This document shows positions 1-7,738 of a DNA stretch of 64,000 nucleotides, piece by piece. Made by a program: the position numbers and the translations under genes. The notes below the pieces were generated by a model. The model saw only the letters and a program-made list of their open reading frames with translations. It was not told the origin of the DNA and did not search any database. The stretch covers positions 4,278,001 to 4,342,000 of the forward strand of contig NZ_CP170094.1 in assembly GCF_042180575.1 (NCBI RefSeq), in the 5' to 3' direction. Position 1 is the first letter of the stretch. Every line of letters starts with the position of its first letter. Origin of the DNA: Bernardetia sp042180575. Its GTDB lineage: Bacteria > Bacteroidota > Bacteroidia > Cytophagales > Bernardetiaceae.

Positions 1-221
1 TTATTTTGAACTTTTCCTAAGCCTTTTTTTTTTGGCTTTCTCCTTTTTCTTCCGTTCAAACCATTTACAGATTGTGATTTTTTGCCTTTTACGGCTTTCA
101 TAATATCATCTTTCTTCCAAACTCCTATTCCTATAACCGTTCCCACTACTGCGAGAGCTGCAACTGGTTTAATCCATGTGTTGTCTTTTGGTGCTATTTT
201 TCCTCCGTTCAGATATGCCAT
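1..221 (-). CDS. Small single-span membrane protein, 3' end beyond the window
   Basis: The reading frame opens at the ATG at 221 and stays open to the window edge, so the C-terminus is not visible. The visible 73 residues start MAYLNGGK, then have one hydrophobic segment (about residues 18-34, PVAALAVVGTVIGIGVW) followed by a strongly basic tail rich in Lys. This is the layout of a small N-out or C-in membrane protein. It lies 7 bp downstream of the YkuD-like gene and is the last visible gene of the minus-strand cluster. I do not recognise a family. A virion or mobile-element membrane protein is an inference from its neighbours. Confidence 0.6.
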   Translation of the reverse strand, partial: MAYLNGGKIAPKDNTWIKPVAALAVVGTVIGIGVWKKDDIMKAVKGKKSQSVNGLNGRKRRKPKKKGLGKVQN

Positions 222-228
222 AATTTTA

Positions 229-903
229 CTATTTTAAGGTGTGTTTTTTTTGATTTTCGTAAACTTTAAGACCTCCATACGCTGCTGCACAAAGTCCTGT
301 AACTACTGCTGTTCTTCTGAGGATTGTACGTTGTTGGCTTCGGTTGTCAATCAGTCCGTAAGTGAATGTATTACCGTATAGATTTTCATGTTTTTCTCCA
401 AAACTGATAAGCTCTGCAAAGTCTGAGGAATTGGCTAAAACTTGACAACCTGCTGAATATTTATCAACTGTTTTTGATGTTCCGTTGCTTGTTGCTCTGT
501 GAATATTGATGCCATAATTTCCGTTCATGACTTCTCCATTGAGAAAATCTAGTTTTGCATTTCTATCATAATCTCTTCGGATTTTGACTTGTCCACGCTG
601 AACAAATGCTTTGTATTTTCCTCTGTGAAAACCGAGTTGATAGGCATTTACATATTGTCCTGCTTGTAAAATGGCTGTTCCTTGTGGCATCATTGGACTT
701 TCTAGCCAAAAAGTTCCTGCATCGGTAGTACATTCGTAGCGTTGCATTTCCAAAAAACCATACTTGTTTTTAAAAAAAACTACAAACGTATCATCAAAAG
801 AATTTGCCTTTGTACGATTTGCACGAAAACCGACCATGTTTATTTCATAGGCTCGTTCATGAACTTTCCATTTTGAGTTCTTTAAAAAAGTAGGGAGCAA
901 CAT
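229..903 (-). CDS. YkuD-like (L,D-transpeptidase-fold) protein with C-terminal membrane segment
   Basis: 224 aa. Residues 131-153 carry GINIHRAT...YSAGCQV. His135, Ser150 and Cys153 have the spacing of the YkuD signature HX14-17[ST]HGC, but the His of SHGC is Ala. YkuD enzymes form L,D-peptide cross-links in peptidoglycan, and relatives in phages can cut peptidoglycan. This protein also has a hydrophobic stretch at about residues 197-212 near its C-terminus, so it may be membrane-anchored. It sits in a dense minus-strand cluster with a peptidoglycan-binding-like protein and several tiny membrane proteins, which fits a cell-wall-penetrating role in a virus-like element. Family call is moderate; function is inferred. 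The N-terminal half (residues 1-125) is unlike anything I can name. Confidence 0.65.
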   Translation of the reverse strand: MLLPTFLKNSKWKVHERAYEINMVGFRANRTKANSFDDTFVVFFKNKYGFLEMQRYECTTDAGTFWLESPMMPQGTAILQAGQYVNAYQLGFHRGKYKAFVQRGQVKIRRDYDRNAKLDFLNGEVMNGNYGINIHRATSNGTSKTVDKYSAGCQVLANSSDFAELISFGEKHENLYGNTFTYGLIDNRSQQRTILRRTAVVTGLCAAAYGGLKVYENQKKHTLK

Positions 904-928
904 AATTCAGTTATCAGTTATCAGTAAA

Positions 929-1039
929 TTATTTTTTAGATTTTGAAAAGGCAATAAAAATTAATCGTATTGCTAATCCTATTGGAATAACATAAGACAA
1001 GACTTCTAAGGCTATACTTGTTGTTTTTTTCGCTTTCAT
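929..1039 (-). CDS. 36-aa single-span membrane protein
   Basis: A short frame starting at the ATG at 1039 and ending in TAA at 929 encodes 36 residues: a basic N-terminus (MKAKKTTS), one hydrophobic helix (about residues 9-31, containing YVIPIGLAIRLIFIAF) and a basic C-terminus (SKSKK). It fills exactly the gap between its two neighbours, 9 bp after the upstream stop and 25 bp before the downstream start, so spacing supports it as a real gene. It matches the small hydrophobic proteins of the same cluster. No family is recognised. A holin or virion membrane protein is possible but unproven. Confidence 0.55.
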   Translation of the reverse strand: MKAKKTTSIALEVLSYVIPIGLAIRLIFIAFSKSKK

Positions 1040-1048
1040 AATCAAAAG

Positions 1049-1948
1049 TTAATTATGATTTACAAGGTCGTCTGTATTGGCAAGAACTTGTTTTCCGTCT
1101 ATGGTTTGGATAAGTGTTTTTTCTGAATTAGATTTTAAAACTGTTCCTAAAATCAAATTTTTTCCTACTACAATATGTCCTTTTTTCTCGTCCACAACCG
1201 TACAATTATGTCTTGTTCTGACTTCTGCTAATTCTCCCAAACCACTCAATCCTGCATCTGCAAATAATTCAAGAATAGCTCGTGAGCTAAATGTAGAAAC
1301 TGAAACTTTCCCTCCTTTATCGGTACTTTGAAACATTTGTTTCAATCCTTTTTCATTGTATTCTCTTCTATAAATGGTATCAATTTCTTTAATATCACTC
1401 TTTTTTAGGGGTTTGAGGGTGTCATGAATGGTGCTATAATCAATAGACCAAACACTTTTCAATTCGTCTGCGATGTATTTTGTAATGTCTGCATTAGATT
1501 GAATTTGAGTAGCTGATGAAGAACTAGAGCCACTATTTCTAGTAAGAGAATTTAATTGCAGCTCTGAAACTGGAACAGATAAACCTGCTTTTGAAACGGC
1601 TATATTTGTATCATTTCCCCAAATACCGTCTGCACTAGAAACCGTTTTACCTGTTCTTGTACGCTGTGTAGGTGCTAAATGTCCTGCTGAAATGAGGGCA
1701 TTTTGAAGTCTAATAATATCACTTTTTGGACTTCGTGAAGAAATACCGTTTGCTGTATTATAGCCTGTATTTGAACTGGAATAAGAACCACTACCTGTAT
1801 TTGTTTTTACTGGAACTGCTTTTATAGGTTCTGTTTTCTTTCCCTTTCCTATCAGTTTTTTGATTTTTTCGTTTTCAGTATTTGCTACAAAAAGTCCTGC
1901 TCCTCCTGCAACTACGGCAGTTGCTAATAGAATATATCCTGTATTCAT
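1049..1948 (-). CDS. Membrane-anchored protein with peptidoglycan-binding-like domain
   Basis: 299 aa. Residues 4-21 form a hydrophobic anchor (GYILLATAVVAGGAGLFV), followed by a Lys-rich and then Ser/Asn/Gly-rich linker. Residues about 70-125 look like a PG_binding_1 repeat: DIIRLQNALISAG, then a GIWGNDT segment where such domains normally have DGxFGxxT. The C-terminal half (about 150-299) is not recognised and ends with a small beta-rich region containing ILGTVLKS. In known proteins PG_binding_1 modules target enzymes to peptidoglycan. No catalytic residues are evident here. The gene lies 5 bp downstream of the next membrane-protein gene, consistent with one operon. Confidence 0.6.
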   Translation of the reverse strand: MNTGYILLATAVVAGGAGLFVANTENEKIKKLIGKGKKTEPIKAVPVKTNTGSGSYSSSNTGYNTANGISSRSPKSDIIRLQNALISAGHLAPTQRTRTGKTVSSADGIWGNDTNIAVSKAGLSVPVSELQLNSLTRNSGSSSSSATQIQSNADITKYIADELKSVWSIDYSTIHDTLKPLKKSDIKEIDTIYRREYNEKGLKQMFQSTDKGGKVSVSTFSSRAILELFADAGLSGLGELAEVRTRHNCTVVDEKKGHIVVGKNLILGTVLKSNSEKTLIQTIDGKQVLANTDDLVNHN

Positions 1949-1953
1949 TTTTT

Positions 1954-2355
1954 CTAATTTGGTATTTGCTCAATTAATTGTGAAATCATTTTATAATCAT
2001 CGCTACCTACTTTCAAAAGGTCTTTTGTTAAAGGAGTTCCTTTTGTCATTTTTTGATACGATTGATTTACATCTGAAAAAAAGCGTTTTGAGGGCATCAA
2101 TTTGATTAAACGCTGACATTCTTCTTCGTCCACATTCCAATCGTACCACGAAGTTTCAAGCGCACTAAAAAATTGAACAGCATAAAATTCTGGTTTTTCT
2201 GCATTTGTAGCCTGTCCAAAATTGTTATTTTCTTGTGCCTTACGAACCGTTTTTTTGACTAGAATAACAGTCGTTACAGGAACAGCAATAACAAAGGCTA
2301 GAGTAGCTAACTTGGGTAGTATTTCGGCTGCTTTAACGGCTAATAATGGATTCAT
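1954..2355 (-). CDS. Hypothetical single-span membrane protein
   Basis: 133 aa. A hydrophobic segment at about residues 16-33 (LATLAFVIAVPVTTVILV) is followed by Lys/Arg and a soluble domain of about 95 residues containing several Trp/Tyr-acid pairs (SWYDWNVDEEE). The topology is like its neighbours at 1-221 and 1049-1948: short N-terminus, one helix, soluble tail. I do not recognise a family. It is 9 bp from the next gene upstream and 5 bp from the gene downstream, so it is almost certainly co-transcribed. Confidence 0.55.
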   Translation of the reverse strand: MNPLLAVKAAEILPKLATLAFVIAVPVTTVILVKKTVRKAQENNNFGQATNAEKPEFYAVQFFSALETSWYDWNVDEEECQRLIKLMPSKRFFSDVNQSYQKMTKGTPLTKDLLKVGSDDYKMISQLIEQIPN

Positions 2356-2364
2356 AAAAACGTT

Positions 2365-2580
2365 TTATTTCTTAGGTTTTACGGCTTTCATGGCAAGGCT
2401 TTTTATCATCTTGAACTGCTTAGATTCACTATTGATATGATTTGCAATGGTCAGAAGTCCGTCTAAATTATCCGTGTTTTTATTGAGCATCTGACTAAAA
2501 GCCTTCATTAATTCTAGTGCTTGTTCGTCATTCTCAGCTTTAAAAGCTGCATCAAAATTGTTAAAATTATAAGTAGGCAT
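2365..2580 (-). CDS. Hypothetical 71-aa helical protein
   Basis: 71 aa, mostly polar and likely alpha-helical after a short N-terminal strand (MPTYNFNNFDAAF). It has a Lys-rich C-terminus (KAVKPKK) and no membrane segment or known motif. It lies between the membrane-protein gene at 1954-2355 (9 bp away) and the coiled-coil gene at 2627-3451 (46 bp away). Its small size and constant strand match the rest of the cluster. Nothing in the sequence indicates a function. Confidence 0.5.
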   Translation of the reverse strand: MPTYNFNNFDAAFKAENDEQALELMKAFSQMLNKNTDNLDGLLTIANHINSESKQFKMIKSLAMKAVKPKK

Positions 2581-2626
2581 AGGCTTTTTTGGGTACTACA
2601 AGACGTACAACGGTACGTCTGTACAT

Positions 2627-3451
2627 TTAAAATTCGTTTTCTGTTTCTGTGAGAGGAATAAGATTTTCTAAAAGTTGTTTGTCGTGAGCTGCACGTTTGA
2701 GAAAATCAAAAATGGTAGCGAGTTCAAAATCTTGAAAGCTCTTTTTGAGTTGCTCAAAAAAATGGAGTTCCTTTTTTTGAAGTTCTGTAAGTCCGTTTTC
2801 AGTAGTCGAACTACTTGAAAATTTCACTTCATTTGTGCTTTGTGAAGGATTATAACTGGGAGCATTTGGCTCTTGTGGTTCTTCTTCATACAAACTACTG
2901 AGCATTCCCAATGTTGGATACGTTTTAGAGAGTTTTGAATTTGCTAAAACTTGAATGGCTGCTGGTGCAATAGCTTCTAAGATTCCACTTAAAGAACTAT
3001 TTGCGTTCTTTGTTTCTTCAATTTTGCTTTTTGCTTCTTCTTTAATGATTCGGTTTTGTTCGGTCAGATAAGCGACTTCTTCTGTCAAATCTTCAATTTT
3101 TCTATCTTTTTCCCAATCTGATTTTTCTTTCAAAATATCAAACTTGGGTTTGTTGTCGTAGGCGTTTTTTGCTGCTTCTGACGGTGTTCCATTCAATCCA
3201 TTACTTTTACGAAATAGAACAGTACGGTCATAATTTCTGCTTTTTCCTTTATAAATTCGGATAGAAACAAATTGAGTAGAAGGATTTATATAATTTACAA
3301 AATCGTAAAAATGCTCTACATTATCAGTACGGCTAACAATAGGTTGTTCATCAATTTCAATATCATAATCTTTATCTCCTTGTTCTACGAATTTGAGTAA
3401 AATATCTATTGCGCTATCTGAATATGGTTTTTCTATATAGGTACTTGCCAT
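2627..3451 (-). CDS. Hypothetical coiled-coil protein of the virus-like cluster
   Basis: 274 aa. The N-terminal domain (about 1-90) is mixed alpha/beta. Residues about 115-155 are charged and heptad-like (DWEKDRKIEDLTEEVAYL and onwards), predicting a coiled coil. A short Ala/Ile-rich stretch (GILEAIAPAAIQVLA, about 159-173) could be a weak amphipathic or membrane-associating helix. A low-complexity Ser/Asn/Pro linker follows, then a helical C-terminus. No known family is recognised. The order of domain, coiled coil and linker is compatible with a structural or scaffold protein, but that is inference from context only. Confidence 0.55.
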   Translation of the reverse strand: MASTYIEKPYSDSAIDILLKFVEQGDKDYDIEIDEQPIVSRTDNVEHFYDFVNYINPSTQFVSIRIYKGKSRNYDRTVLFRKSNGLNGTPSEAAKNAYDNKPKFDILKEKSDWEKDRKIEDLTEEVAYLTEQNRIIKEEAKSKIEETKNANSSLSGILEAIAPAAIQVLANSKLSKTYPTLGMLSSLYEEEPQEPNAPSYNPSQSTNEVKFSSSSTTENGLTELQKKELHFFEQLKKSFQDFELATIFDFLKRAAHDKQLLENLIPLTETENEF

Positions 3452-3495
3452 GAGTTGTTGTTTTTTGTGAAATAGGGAATTTCTTTTGAGTAAAT

Positions 3496-3807
3496 TTATT
3501 GAGGTTCTAAATTAATTACTTGCCAAAACTGTAAGGTCTGACGGTTGTAAGTAATGTTTTCTATTTGTGTGCTACCACTATGTTCTAAAGTATTATCATT
3601 GGTTTGCTTTCCAAATTCTCCAAAATAACCTCTATCGAATTGTACCAAAATACCAAAGTCAGTATTCGGATTATCAATGACCCAAAACTCGCCATAGTGC
3701 ATGTTTTCAGTCTTAATTTCTTCGGATTCTAAAATGACTAATCTAATTTTGATAGCGTAATTTGTCCATTTTAGCTCTTTGCAACGTCTTTCTATATAAT
3801 CAAGCAT
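3496..3807 (-). CDS. Hypothetical 103-aa protein
   Basis: 103 aa, predicted mostly beta with an N-terminal helix (LDYIERRCKELKW). Aromatic- and acid-rich strands follow (YGEFWVIDNPNTDFGILVQF). No signal peptide, membrane segment or recognised motif is present. It starts 15 bp after the stop of the gene at 3823-4257 and is on the same strand as all genes from 4261 to 1. A structural role in the element would fit but is not shown by the sequence. Confidence 0.5.
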   Translation of the reverse strand: MLDYIERRCKELKWTNYAIKIRLVILESEEIKTENMHYGEFWVIDNPNTDFGILVQFDRGYFGEFGKQTNDNTLEHSGSTQIENITYNRQTLQFWQVINLEPQ

Positions 3808-3822
3808 AATTTTGATATTCGT

Positions 3823-4257
3823 TTACGCATACATCAAAACGAGCGTAATTGTATAATTTGGATTAGGGCAAAATTTCGGTGTAGAACCAAAGGCAGTAGA
3901 AAAACCACTAGAAAAACTGTCTTGACAATAATATTTTGTGTTGAGTTTGTCTATGCTGATAACTTCTATTATATCTCCTGCTTTGACAGGCAATAAAAGC
4001 GCATCTAATTCTTGTTTTCGTTTGATTCGTGCTTGAGGAAGTTTGACATTAATCCTAAAAAAAGAGGAAACATCTGTATTTAGATTTACACTCACTTCTG
4101 CAATCGTTCTCAAATCAACTTTGTAATACTCGTTTGTTTCGTTACATACGGCTGCAATACCTATAATTTTTGTTGCATCGGTGGGCATACGAAAAGAACT
4201 TTTTATTACTTTGTTCAAATCCATTTTTACCTCGTGAACAATATATTTAGGTTTCAT
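3823..4257 (-). CDS. Hypothetical beta-rich protein, candidate structural protein
   Basis: 144 aa, dominated by predicted beta strands, ending in NPNYTITLVLMYA. The truncated frame just upstream (4261-4416) ends in a similar way (VNYPVTLIVRYETA), so the two could be tandem paralogues. Tandem beta-rich genes at the head of a cluster of small membrane proteins are what one would expect of spike or minor capsid proteins. I cannot confirm that. The stop of the upstream fragment is 4 bp from this ATG, indicating tight coupling before the disruption. Confidence 0.55.
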   Translation of the reverse strand: MKPKYIVHEVKMDLNKVIKSSFRMPTDATKIIGIAAVCNETNEYYKVDLRTIAEVSVNLNTDVSSFFRINVKLPQARIKRKQELDALLLPVKAGDIIEVISIDKLNTKYYCQDSFSSGFSTAFGSTPKFCPNPNYTITLVLMYA

Positions 4258-4260
4258 ATT

Positions 4261-4416
4261 CTATGCTGTTTCGTAGCGAACTATTAATGTAACTGGATAA
4301 TTTACGCTTGTCGTCGGATTGCTTGGAGAGGGTTTATCTTGGTAGCGTAATTTGATTTTATTTGCACTCACGACTTCATCAAGTACATACTGTGCGTCAA
4401 GCAAAGCAAATGATTG
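4261..4416 (-). pseudogene. C-terminal remnant of a paralogue of the 3823-4257 protein
   Basis: Reading the minus strand, the frame ending at TAG (4261-4263) gives a sensible C-terminal sequence of about 50 residues (FALLDAQYVLDEVVSANKI ... VTLIVRYETA) and then meets the start of unrelated plus-strand endonuclease coding sequence at about 4405-4425. No start codon is present before an in-frame stop further up. The gene has therefore lost its N-terminal part. The exact junction cannot be fixed to the base without an intact relative. Confidence 0.5.
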
Positions 4417-5083
4417 GAAGCGTAATACTATTGATACTTATAGAGAAATAGTTGAGAAAAAGGGAGGAAAACTTCATACAAAGGAATATAAAAATTCTGC
4501 TGAAACTAAGTTATCAGTTGAATGTAACAAAGGGCATAAATGGATAACTTACCCTGGTCATATCATAAAAGGAATATGGTGTAGAAAGTGTAATGGTTCA
4601 GCTCCTCATACACTTGAAGATGTAAGAAAAGTAGTTGAAGATAGAGGTGGGAAACTTTTATCGACGGAATACAAAAACGATATGACTAAAGTAACATGTC
4701 AGTGTGCAGAAAATCATATTTGGGATATATCACCTAATAATATGAAGCGTGGAAAATGGTGTCCAATTTGTAATTCAGGCATTGGAGAAAGAGTTTGTCG
4801 ATTAGTTTTTGAAAAAATATTTAATAAGCCATTTAATAAAGTTAGACCCAGTTGGTTAAGAAATAAACGGGGTTTTATAATGGAACTTGATGGATATAAT
4901 AAAGAATTGAAACTTGCATTTGAGCATCAAGGAAGGCAACATTATAGTAAAAAAACCAATCAAAGATTTATAAAAGAAAACACTACTCAAAACGACAAAA
5001 AAAAATTAGAAATATGCAAGTTAAAAGGAATTACTGTTATTTACATTCTCGAGTATAGTACTGGACATGAGTTAAATTTTTGA
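4352..5083 (+). CDS. Truncated zinc-ribbon / PD-(D/E)XK-like endonuclease
   Basis: The recognisable protein begins at about position 4410 (NDWKRNTIDTYREIVEKKGG). The residues before it come from the overlapping remnant on the other strand, so the true N-terminus is missing. Two zinc-ribbon-like repeats (CNKGHKW...GIWCRKC and CAENHIW...GKWCPIC) precede a nuclease-like core with MELDGYNKELKLAFEHQG RQHY (acidic residues E and D, then ExQG). This architecture occurs in homing-type and phage-borne endonucleases. The last nine residues (YSTGHELNF) and the stop are encoded by the left end of the IS4 element, so the C-terminus is also lost. Probably non-functional. Confidence 0.6.
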   Translation: MILFALTTSSSTYCASSKANDWKRNTIDTYREIVEKKGGKLHTKEYKNSAETKLSVECNKGHKWITYPGHIIKGIWCRKCNGSAPHTLEDVRKVVEDRGGKLLSTEYKNDMTKVTCQCAENHIWDISPNNMKRGKWCPICNSGIGERVCRLVFEKIFNKPFNKVRPSWLRNKRGFIMELDGYNKELKLAFEHQGRQHYSKKTNQRFIKENTTQNDKKKLEICKLKGITVIYILEYSTGHELNF

Positions 5084-6261
5084 CAAAAAAAGGACAGAAA
5101 GAGTTAATTTAGAAGTGTGAAAACCAAAAAACTCTATTCCGTCCTGCTGAACAAATATACAAAGGAATTTTCAGATATTCCTATCCATTATGTTCACGCT
5201 ACTTTGTTGCTTATTAGCTGTATTCTGATAAAAGAAACTGTTAATCTAAACAAATTAAAAAATCAAGTAGGTATTTTTTTAAATTCTCCTACTGTTCAAA
5301 TTGATTCTCATTATAAACGGCTTACTCGTTATTTTTTGGATGTCTATGTTCAAAAAACACTATGGAAGCTGATTCTAGTTTTTAGTATAGGCTCTTTTTT
5401 GAATAGAAAAGACATAAAAAAAGAAATTTTCTATCTAGCTATGGATGGTAGTGTTTGGCAATTAGGGGAATATACCTATCATGTTTTGGTCTTAAGTGTT
5501 ATTTATAGAAAAATGGCTATTCCTATTTTTTGGATCAATTTAGAACGAAAAGGTAGTTCTACTGTTGCTCATCGTAAAAGTTTATTAGCATCGGCTTTAT
5601 TGTTATATCCTTTTTTAAAAAGATTTACAATTTTAGCTGATAGAGAGTATAAAGGTAGAGTTTGGTTTAGGTATTTAGAAGAACAAGGATATACTTACAT
5701 TATTCGTCTTTGTAAGGGAGATTATCAATTAGAAGTTAAAAAATACCACAGCTTACTTAAAAAAGCTAAATCAGGCAAACTAGTAAGCCAAGAATTTGAA
5801 ACTGACTTTGCAAAAAAACTAAAAATAGTGATTTCTTATAATGCTCAAGCAGCAAAAGAAAGTGAAAAGTTTGTCATTTTATTAACCAACAAATATCGTT
5901 TAACAAAGGAGAAAATTAGTGCTATCTATTATCTCAGATGGAAAATAGAGTGTTTATTTAGACATTTGAAAACAAATGGATTTCATTTAGAGGAGTTAGG
6001 AATGGTAAACCCAAGAAAAATTCGTGTTCTAATGGCATTAGTAATTGCATCTTTTTTACTCTGTATCTTAGAAGGAGTAAAAACAAAACAAAGAGTAAAA
6101 AAAGACAATGAATCCTTTTACGAGTCTGTTTTTAGAATCGGATATGGAAAAGTAGTATTTTATGCTACTTCTATAGACAAAATATTAAAAATAATAACCC
6201 AATTAGTGCAAAAATCTAAAACTCAAAATACAACCTAAATTAACACATGTCCAGTACTGTA
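5054..6261 (+). mobile_element. IS4-family insertion sequence, copy 1
   Basis: 1208 bp. The ends are imperfect inverted repeats of about 22 bp: TATAGTACTGGACATGAGTT on the left against TACAGTACTGGACATGTGTT on the right read inwards. It carries one transposase gene. An apparently identical copy lies at 14938-16145 in the same orientation (constant offset 9884). I see no target duplication: the left flank ends TTCTCGAG and the right flank begins ATAAGTGG. The element separates a truncated endonuclease gene from an unrelated truncated RHS-like gene, so it probably sits at a recombination junction rather than at a simple insertion. Confidence 0.85.
5117..6238 (+). CDS. IS4-family DDE transposase (copy 1)
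   Basis: 373 aa, starting at a GTG codon 8 bp after a purine-rich stretch. DDE catalytic landmarks are visible: Asp in LAMDGSVWQLG, Asp in ILADREYKG, and Glu in the IS4-type Y-x2-R-x3-E-x6-K signature (YYLRWKIECLFRHLKTNG). The family cuts and pastes DNA using these three carboxylates. The frame is intact and identical to the copy at 15001-16122, so both should be active. Its stop lies just inside the right inverted repeat. Confidence 0.9.
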   Translation: MKTKKLYSVLLNKYTKEFSDIPIHYVHATLLLISCILIKETVNLNKLKNQVGIFLNSPTVQIDSHYKRLTRYFLDVYVQKTLWKLILVFSIGSFLNRKDIKKEIFYLAMDGSVWQLGEYTYHVLVLSVIYRKMAIPIFWINLERKGSSTVAHRKSLLASALLLYPFLKRFTILADREYKGRVWFRYLEEQGYTYIIRLCKGDYQLEVKKYHSLLKKAKSGKLVSQEFETDFAKKLKIVISYNAQAAKESEKFVILLTNKYRLTKEKISAIYYLRWKIECLFRHLKTNGFHLEELGMVNPRKIRVLMALVIASFLLCILEGVKTKQRVKKDNESFYESVFRIGYGKVVFYATSIDKILKIITQLVQKSKTQNTT

Positions 6262-7020
6262 ATAAGTGGTATGACTTTGTGTTTTTTCAAAATTCTTTCC
6301 TATGCCAAATATATAACGTGTTCCGTTTGGAGTAATAATCTCCCATTTTTGATCTGCCCAGTTTGCATTTCCATCTCCGTAATATCCAGCACCTTCTCTA
6401 AAAACAGGAGGAATACGTTTTATTTTTAGCTCTTGATAAGATAATAGTATAGGCTCTACTTCACCAGTACCCTTATTTCTCCTCATAACAAAACTGCCTG
6501 CATAGCCTCCAAAATTAAAAGAAAACTCATCAGGCTGTCCATCATACTTACCAGCTGCTACCTTTTGTTGAGTTTCATCCTGATTATTATTTATATCCCA
6601 TAAATTTTCTGGATGAAAAGGTAAATGTAAATAACCTCTTGGAGTATTACTATTTCTAATCTCATCAGGTAATCCTCTTACAGAACGAGTAATAATACCA
6701 CCTGCATTCAAGCTCCAACCTAACCCTACCCAAGAACCAAAATCAGCTACTTTAATCCCTCCACTATGATAACTGATAGATACATCAGTAGATAATTGAT
6801 ATCCTAAAAGTGAGGTTACAGGAATAGAAATCTGAGGAGTTCCTGTGTGCATATTTACAGGTATCTCTGCATACTTAGCCAATGAAGCTGCATTAGGAGA
6901 AGGAGGTAAAATACTTAGATCTGCAGAATATTGATTTGGTATTGATTGTCCATTTGCAGAACTGTACAAACACAGTAAAAATACAATAAGAGAGAGCGTA
7001 TAAAATTGAAATGATTTCAT
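6235..7020 (-). CDS. N-terminal part of an RHS/SpvB-like secreted protein, truncated by IS4
   Basis: From the ATG at 7020 the protein has a clear signal peptide (MKSFQFYTLSLIVFLLCLYS, cleavage after SANGQ). The mature N-terminus follows, with features usual in Bacteroidota RHS/YD-repeat proteins: an SLAKYAEIPVNMHTGTPQIS segment, then VSISYHSGGIKV and GLGWSLNAGGIITRSVRG. Such proteins are usually well over 1000 aa. Here the frame runs into the right end of the IS4 element, which supplies the last residues (YSTGHVLI) and the stop. An upstream in-frame ATG at 7056 would add 12 residues ahead of the signal peptide and is less likely. The promoter is at 7061-7091. Confidence 0.75.
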   Translation of the reverse strand: MKSFQFYTLSLIVFLLCLYSSANGQSIPNQYSADLSILPPSPNAASLAKYAEIPVNMHTGTPQISIPVTSLLGYQLSTDVSISYHSGGIKVADFGSWVGLGWSLNAGGIITRSVRGLPDEIRNSNTPRGYLHLPFHPENLWDINNNQDETQQKVAAGKYDGQPDEFSFNFGGYAGSFVMRRNKGTGEVEPILLSYQELKIKRIPPVFREGAGYYGDGNANWADQKWEIITPNGTRYIFGIGKNFEKTQSHTTYYSTGHVLI

Positions 7021-7060
7021 GGTAATGCCTTTGCGAATGATAATGTGATTATTCAAGACG

Positions 7061-7091
7061 CAAATGTATTACATTAAAAAATAAACTCAAA
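7061..7091 (-). promoter_or_regulatory. Bacteroidota-type promoter of the truncated RHS-like gene
   Basis: On the minus strand TTTG (7091-7088) is followed after 19 bp by TACATTTG (7068-7061). This matches the TTTG-n19-TAnnTTTG promoter consensus of Bacteroidota. The start codon is 41 bp downstream of the -7 box. Confidence 0.6.
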
Positions 7092-7738
7092 CAGATAGAG
7101 CAAAAAACATATAAAAAATCTAAACAAACAATTTTTAACACATAAAAAATCATTTTTTGGTTAAAAATCAGAATAAAACCCTGTTAATTGATTGTTTTCC
7201 ACAATATTATTGTTCTATTACTTTTTTAATAATTGCATTTTATCTGTTTTAAATTAAATTATTTTAGAAAAAAAGTAACTTTTCAATCATTTAAACAAAA
7301 ATAAATTCCATATTTATATATCTCATTACATTTTTAACTCCTTTCAAAGTGCTACAAACAAAAAATATACTGCTATTTTATCTTACGTCCCTCTAATTAG
7401 TAAAAAAAACTCTTTCTAATAAATTACAACTTTAAACATAAGTTATACTTTTTCCCTAACCAAATTGTTAGGGTCTGAGCTTTTTTTTAACTTTGATAGT
7501 TCTTTCAGAAGGCTGTCAATAGTAAAAAAATATCCAAAACTATTGTCAGAGCTATTTTGGATTACCAAAAAACTACTGACAAAGTTTTTATGCACATGCC
7601 CTGTGTGCTTTTAAAAAAAAGATAAAACACGAATTAGTTATGATAAGGTACAGATTAAATACAAACAAAAACAGATAGAGTACAGATAAAAATAGACTAA
7701 ATACACACTAATTACAATCAAAAAAAAGAGAAAATTAA
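7092..7738. other. AT-rich intergenic region without genes
   Basis: About 650 bp with no convincing open frame. It contains a hairpin at 7454-7473 (CCCTAAC, 6-nt loop, GTTAGGG) followed 7 nt later by a run of eight T, which may be a plus-strand terminator. It also has several copies of a short ACAGATAGA-like word near 7091 and 7670-7690. I see nothing else. Confidence 0.4.

Noticed and set aside
5054..6261. Target-site duplication for IS4 copy 1
   Set aside because: I compared the bases outside both ends for lengths of 2-12 and found no match; the same holds for copy 2.
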